A DNA stretch of 64,000 nt from Ignavibacteriales bacterium (GTDB taxonomy: Bacteria > Bacteroidota > Ignavibacteria > Ignavibacteriales > Ignavibacteriaceae). The translations under genes were made by a program, and so were the position numbers. Positions 62,390-64,000 of this stretch are shown piece by piece. The stretch spans positions 59,690-123,689 of the forward strand of contig JADJIH010000005.1 of NCBI GenBank assembly GCA_016707115.1. Direction: 5' to 3'. The notes beneath the pieces were generated by a model, which was not told the DNA's origin, did not search any database, and saw nothing but the letters and a program-made list of their open reading frames with translations. The stretch's first letter is position 1. Each line of letters begins with the position of its first letter.

Positions 62390-62927
62390 AAAAGTAAATA
62401 TTTGTTAACCATCAACTAATGGCGGCCAAGATTGGCAAAATTTAAGTTTATGTGTTGAGATTAGATTTAAAATATTTTAAGTTGCTATTGGCACTTTGAT
62501 TAAACTTTGATGTTCTACTTTTACTTACCCCTTTACTTCTTTTACCGGAGGGGGGAACTTGTTGGTGGTTTTTTTTATAAAGGCAAGTATGTACCGGTTC
62601 TATTTTTATAATATCCTTTTTACGTTAAGATGTTTACACATTTACTTACGATAATTAAGTTTTGAGTTTGTGTGATATTGCTATTTTTTTTCAGTGCTAT
62701 GTAACTGATGTTGGCGAAGCCATGTTGAGCGCAAAGAGTAAAGCGCATTGGGCAAATGGATGATGGTTGATTGATGTAGCAATAGCGCATAGGGCAGAGA
62801 GAATTAGTTATTCATAGTTATTCGTTGTAATTCGTCGTCATTAGTCAGGTAGTAATTGCAGAGAGCAAAATGAGAGACGAAAAATAATTGTTTGATTGTT
62901 GAATTGTTAAATCACTTTAGGGTTGGT
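62390..62927. other. Intergenic leader of the integrase gene
   Basis: No gene is visible. It contains GCGCATTGGGCA and GCGCATAGGGCA near-repeats (62747 and 62787) and short GTTRRRY-type words (GTTGAGC 62724, GTTGAAT 62898, GTTAAAT 62906). Such words resemble the core site used by integron integrases but also occur by chance. I could not define an attI or attC site. Confidence 0.4.
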
Positions 62928-63884
62928 GTGGAAAAAGTAAAGCTATTGGATCAGGTGCGGAATGATTTGCGTGTTAAGCATTATAGTATACGCACTGAGC
63001 AATCTTATATAAGCTGGATTAAGCGTTTTGTTTTGTATCATAACAAAAAACATCCTGCTGATATGGATGCAAAAGAGGTAACTGCCTTTTTAAATCATCT
63101 TGCACTGGATAATAATGTTAGCAGTGCAACACAAAATCAGGCACTGCAGGCAATTTTGTATTTATATAAAAATATCCTGAAAAAAGATATTGAGTTTATT
63201 ACTGAAGTTAGCAGAGCAAAACGATTAAAACATTTACCTGTTGTTTTTTCTAAAAGTGAAACGATAAAGATTTTTGAAAATCTTGAAGGTGTTTCTAAGC
63301 TAGTAGTCTCTTTATTGTATGGTGCGGGTTTACGGCTATCGGAGGCATTGCGTTTGCGAGTAAAGGATATCGATTTTGATTATAAGCAAGTAACGGTGCG
63401 AGACGGCAAGGGTGAAAAAGACAGGCACAGTGTTTTACCAATAAGCATTATAGGTGATTTGAAAAAACATTTGAATTCCGTTTTTAAACAGCATAAGATA
63501 GATTTAGCAAATGGTAAGGGTGAAACTGTTTTGCCGTATGCTTTAAAAGATAAATATAAAAATGCCGGTAAGGAATTTGGGTGGCAATTTGTTTTTCCTT
63601 CGGATATTTTTTCTGTGGATAAGGTAAGCGGTATTAGTTATAGATTTCACTTGCATGAAAGCACGATACAAAGAGCTGTTAAAGACGCGATTAAAAAAGC
63701 GGGAGTTTTAAAAGCCGGAAGTCCTCATACGTTTAGGCACTCGTTCGCCACACATCTACTTGAAAGTGGTTATGATATACGAACGATACAGGAATTGTTA
63801 GGTCATCAATCTGTAAAGACAACGATGATTTATACACATGTGTTAAATAGAGGTATAGGAGTTAAGAGTCCTTTAGACGAATAA
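62928..63884 (+). CDS. intI: Integron integrase (IntI-type tyrosine recombinase)
   Basis: A 318-residue recombinase with IntI-specific features. The N-terminal domain has HYSIRTEQSYISWIKRFVLYH and HPADMDAKEVTAFLNHLA. The catalytic Arg is in GAGLRLSEALRLRVKDIDF (Arg136). The IntI-only insertion between the second and third conserved boxes is present (WQFVFPSDIFSVDKVSGIS, about 219-237, followed by HLHESTIQRAVK). The ending HTFRHSFATHLLESGYDIRT-IQELLGHQSVKTTMIYTHVL-NRGIGVKSPLDE is near-diagnostic (His267, Arg270, His293, Tyr302). IntI recombines attI with the folded single-stranded attC of gene cassettes. I use the GTG at 62928 (AGGG upstream); a TTG at 62892 is possible. It appears intact. Confidence 0.92.
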   Translation: MEKVKLLDQVRNDLRVKHYSIRTEQSYISWIKRFVLYHNKKHPADMDAKEVTAFLNHLALDNNVSSATQNQALQAILYLYKNILKKDIEFITEVSRAKRLKHLPVVFSKSETIKIFENLEGVSKLVVSLLYGAGLRLSEALRLRVKDIDFDYKQVTVRDGKGEKDRHSVLPISIIGDLKKHLNSVFKQHKIDLANGKGETVLPYALKDKYKNAGKEFGWQFVFPSDIFSVDKVSGISYRFHLHESTIQRAVKDAIKKAGVLKAGSPHTFRHSFATHLLESGYDIRTIQELLGHQSVKTTMIYTHVLNRGIGVKSPLDE

Positions 63885-63957
63885 AATTTTGAATGTATAT
63901 ATGCAATAGCATTTTTAAAACATTTAGAATTTTAGTTACTTTTTAGCGAATCAGAAT

Positions 63958-63985
63958 TTATTTATGCAGCTGCACGCATAAATAA
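63958..63985 (+). other. Hairpin downstream of the integrase gene
   Basis: A perfect 10-bp inverted repeat TTATTTATGC/GCATAAATAA with an 8-nt loop (AGCTGCAC) lies 74 bases after the intI stop. It may be a weak terminator (no strong T run) or an unrelated secondary structure. The window ends 15 bases later, so context is missing. Confidence 0.4.
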
Positions 63986-64000
63986 GTACTTTTAATTAAA

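Noticed and set aside
62133..62408. Protein gene inside the tandem repeat (either strand)
   Set aside because: The frame is open only because the repeat unit is a multiple of three; there is no ribosome-binding site and the product is low-complexity.
61194..62927. Possible integron attC sites upstream of the integrase
   Set aside because: GTTRRRY and RYYYAAC words occur singly (for example GTTGAGC 62724, GTTAGAT 61907, ATTTAAC 61228), but never as a correctly ordered pair 50-140 bp apart with complementary inner boxes.
1..64000. tRNA, rRNA, tmRNA or riboswitch genes
   Set aside because: I looked through the intergenic stretches for T-arm-like GGTTCRANTCC words and conserved RNA cores and found none that fold convincingly; a covariance-model scan would be decisive.

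Overview
The window is a compact, AT-rich bacterial chromosome segment. It carries roughly fifty protein genes, no rRNA or tRNA gene that I could find, and almost no foreign DNA until its right end. Two things point to the Ignavibacteria/Chlorobi side of the Bacteroidota group. First, a secreted carboxypeptidase and a broken repeat protein both end in the Por-type (type IX secretion) sorting domain with the NYPNPFNPST signature. Second, the E1-homodimeric pyruvate dehydrogenase, the MsbA/O-antigen ligase pair and the intergenic repeats fit that group. The taxonomic call is inference from protein style, not from a marker tree.

Layout. 1-5.2 kb: 3' part of a cell-wall amidase (running off the window), a methyltransferase-like membrane protein, a Trm112 protein, a lipoprotein/Yip1 pair, a TPR protein and an ArsC/Spx-like protein. 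5.3-14.7 kb: secreted M14 carboxypeptidase, orphan sensor kinase, membrane cytochrome c, SIMPL protein, a thioredoxin-domain YyaL-type protein, and a sigma factor whose frame runs into a membrane-anchored FecR domain. 14.8-20.8 kb: pyruvate dehydrogenase operon aceE-E2-lpd on the minus strand. 21-29.4 kb: an unrecognised 225-aa protein, a very AT-rich spacer, a decayed YCF48-like repeat gene and a frameshifted alpha-2-macroglobulin gene. 29.7-39.5 kb: RlpA, class I aldolase, HAD phosphatase, methyltransferase, uvrB, truA, queuosine genes queD and queE with a toxin-antitoxin pair between them, and rpsT. 39.5-46.6 kb: GlmU-like enzyme, outer-membrane protein, and an envelope cluster of MsbA-type transporter plus O-antigen ligase. 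46.6-61.2 kb: xerD, PgpH-type HD phosphodiesterase, Cof phosphatase, two sodium:solute symporters (one frameshifted), TPR protein, STAS protein, GT9-like protein, ligA, rodZ, rsmB and a second GlmU-family protein, tightly packed on the minus strand. 61.2-64 kb: 1.7 kb of dispersed and tandem repeats followed by a full-length integron integrase gene.

The most interesting items are: (1) the sigma factor joined to a FecR domain across a canonical A_AAA_AAG slippery heptamer; (2) the IntI-type integrase at the right edge beside an exact 21-bp-period repeat array; (3) an O-antigen ligase with an inserted propeller-like domain of about 290 residues; (4) a tiny cysteine-rich ORF with an in-frame TGA upstream of a HAD gene. 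Several genes (E2, alpha-2-macroglobulin, symporter, YCF48 gene) are broken by small indels, some at short homopolymers. Sequence error must therefore be excluded before any recoding claim is made.
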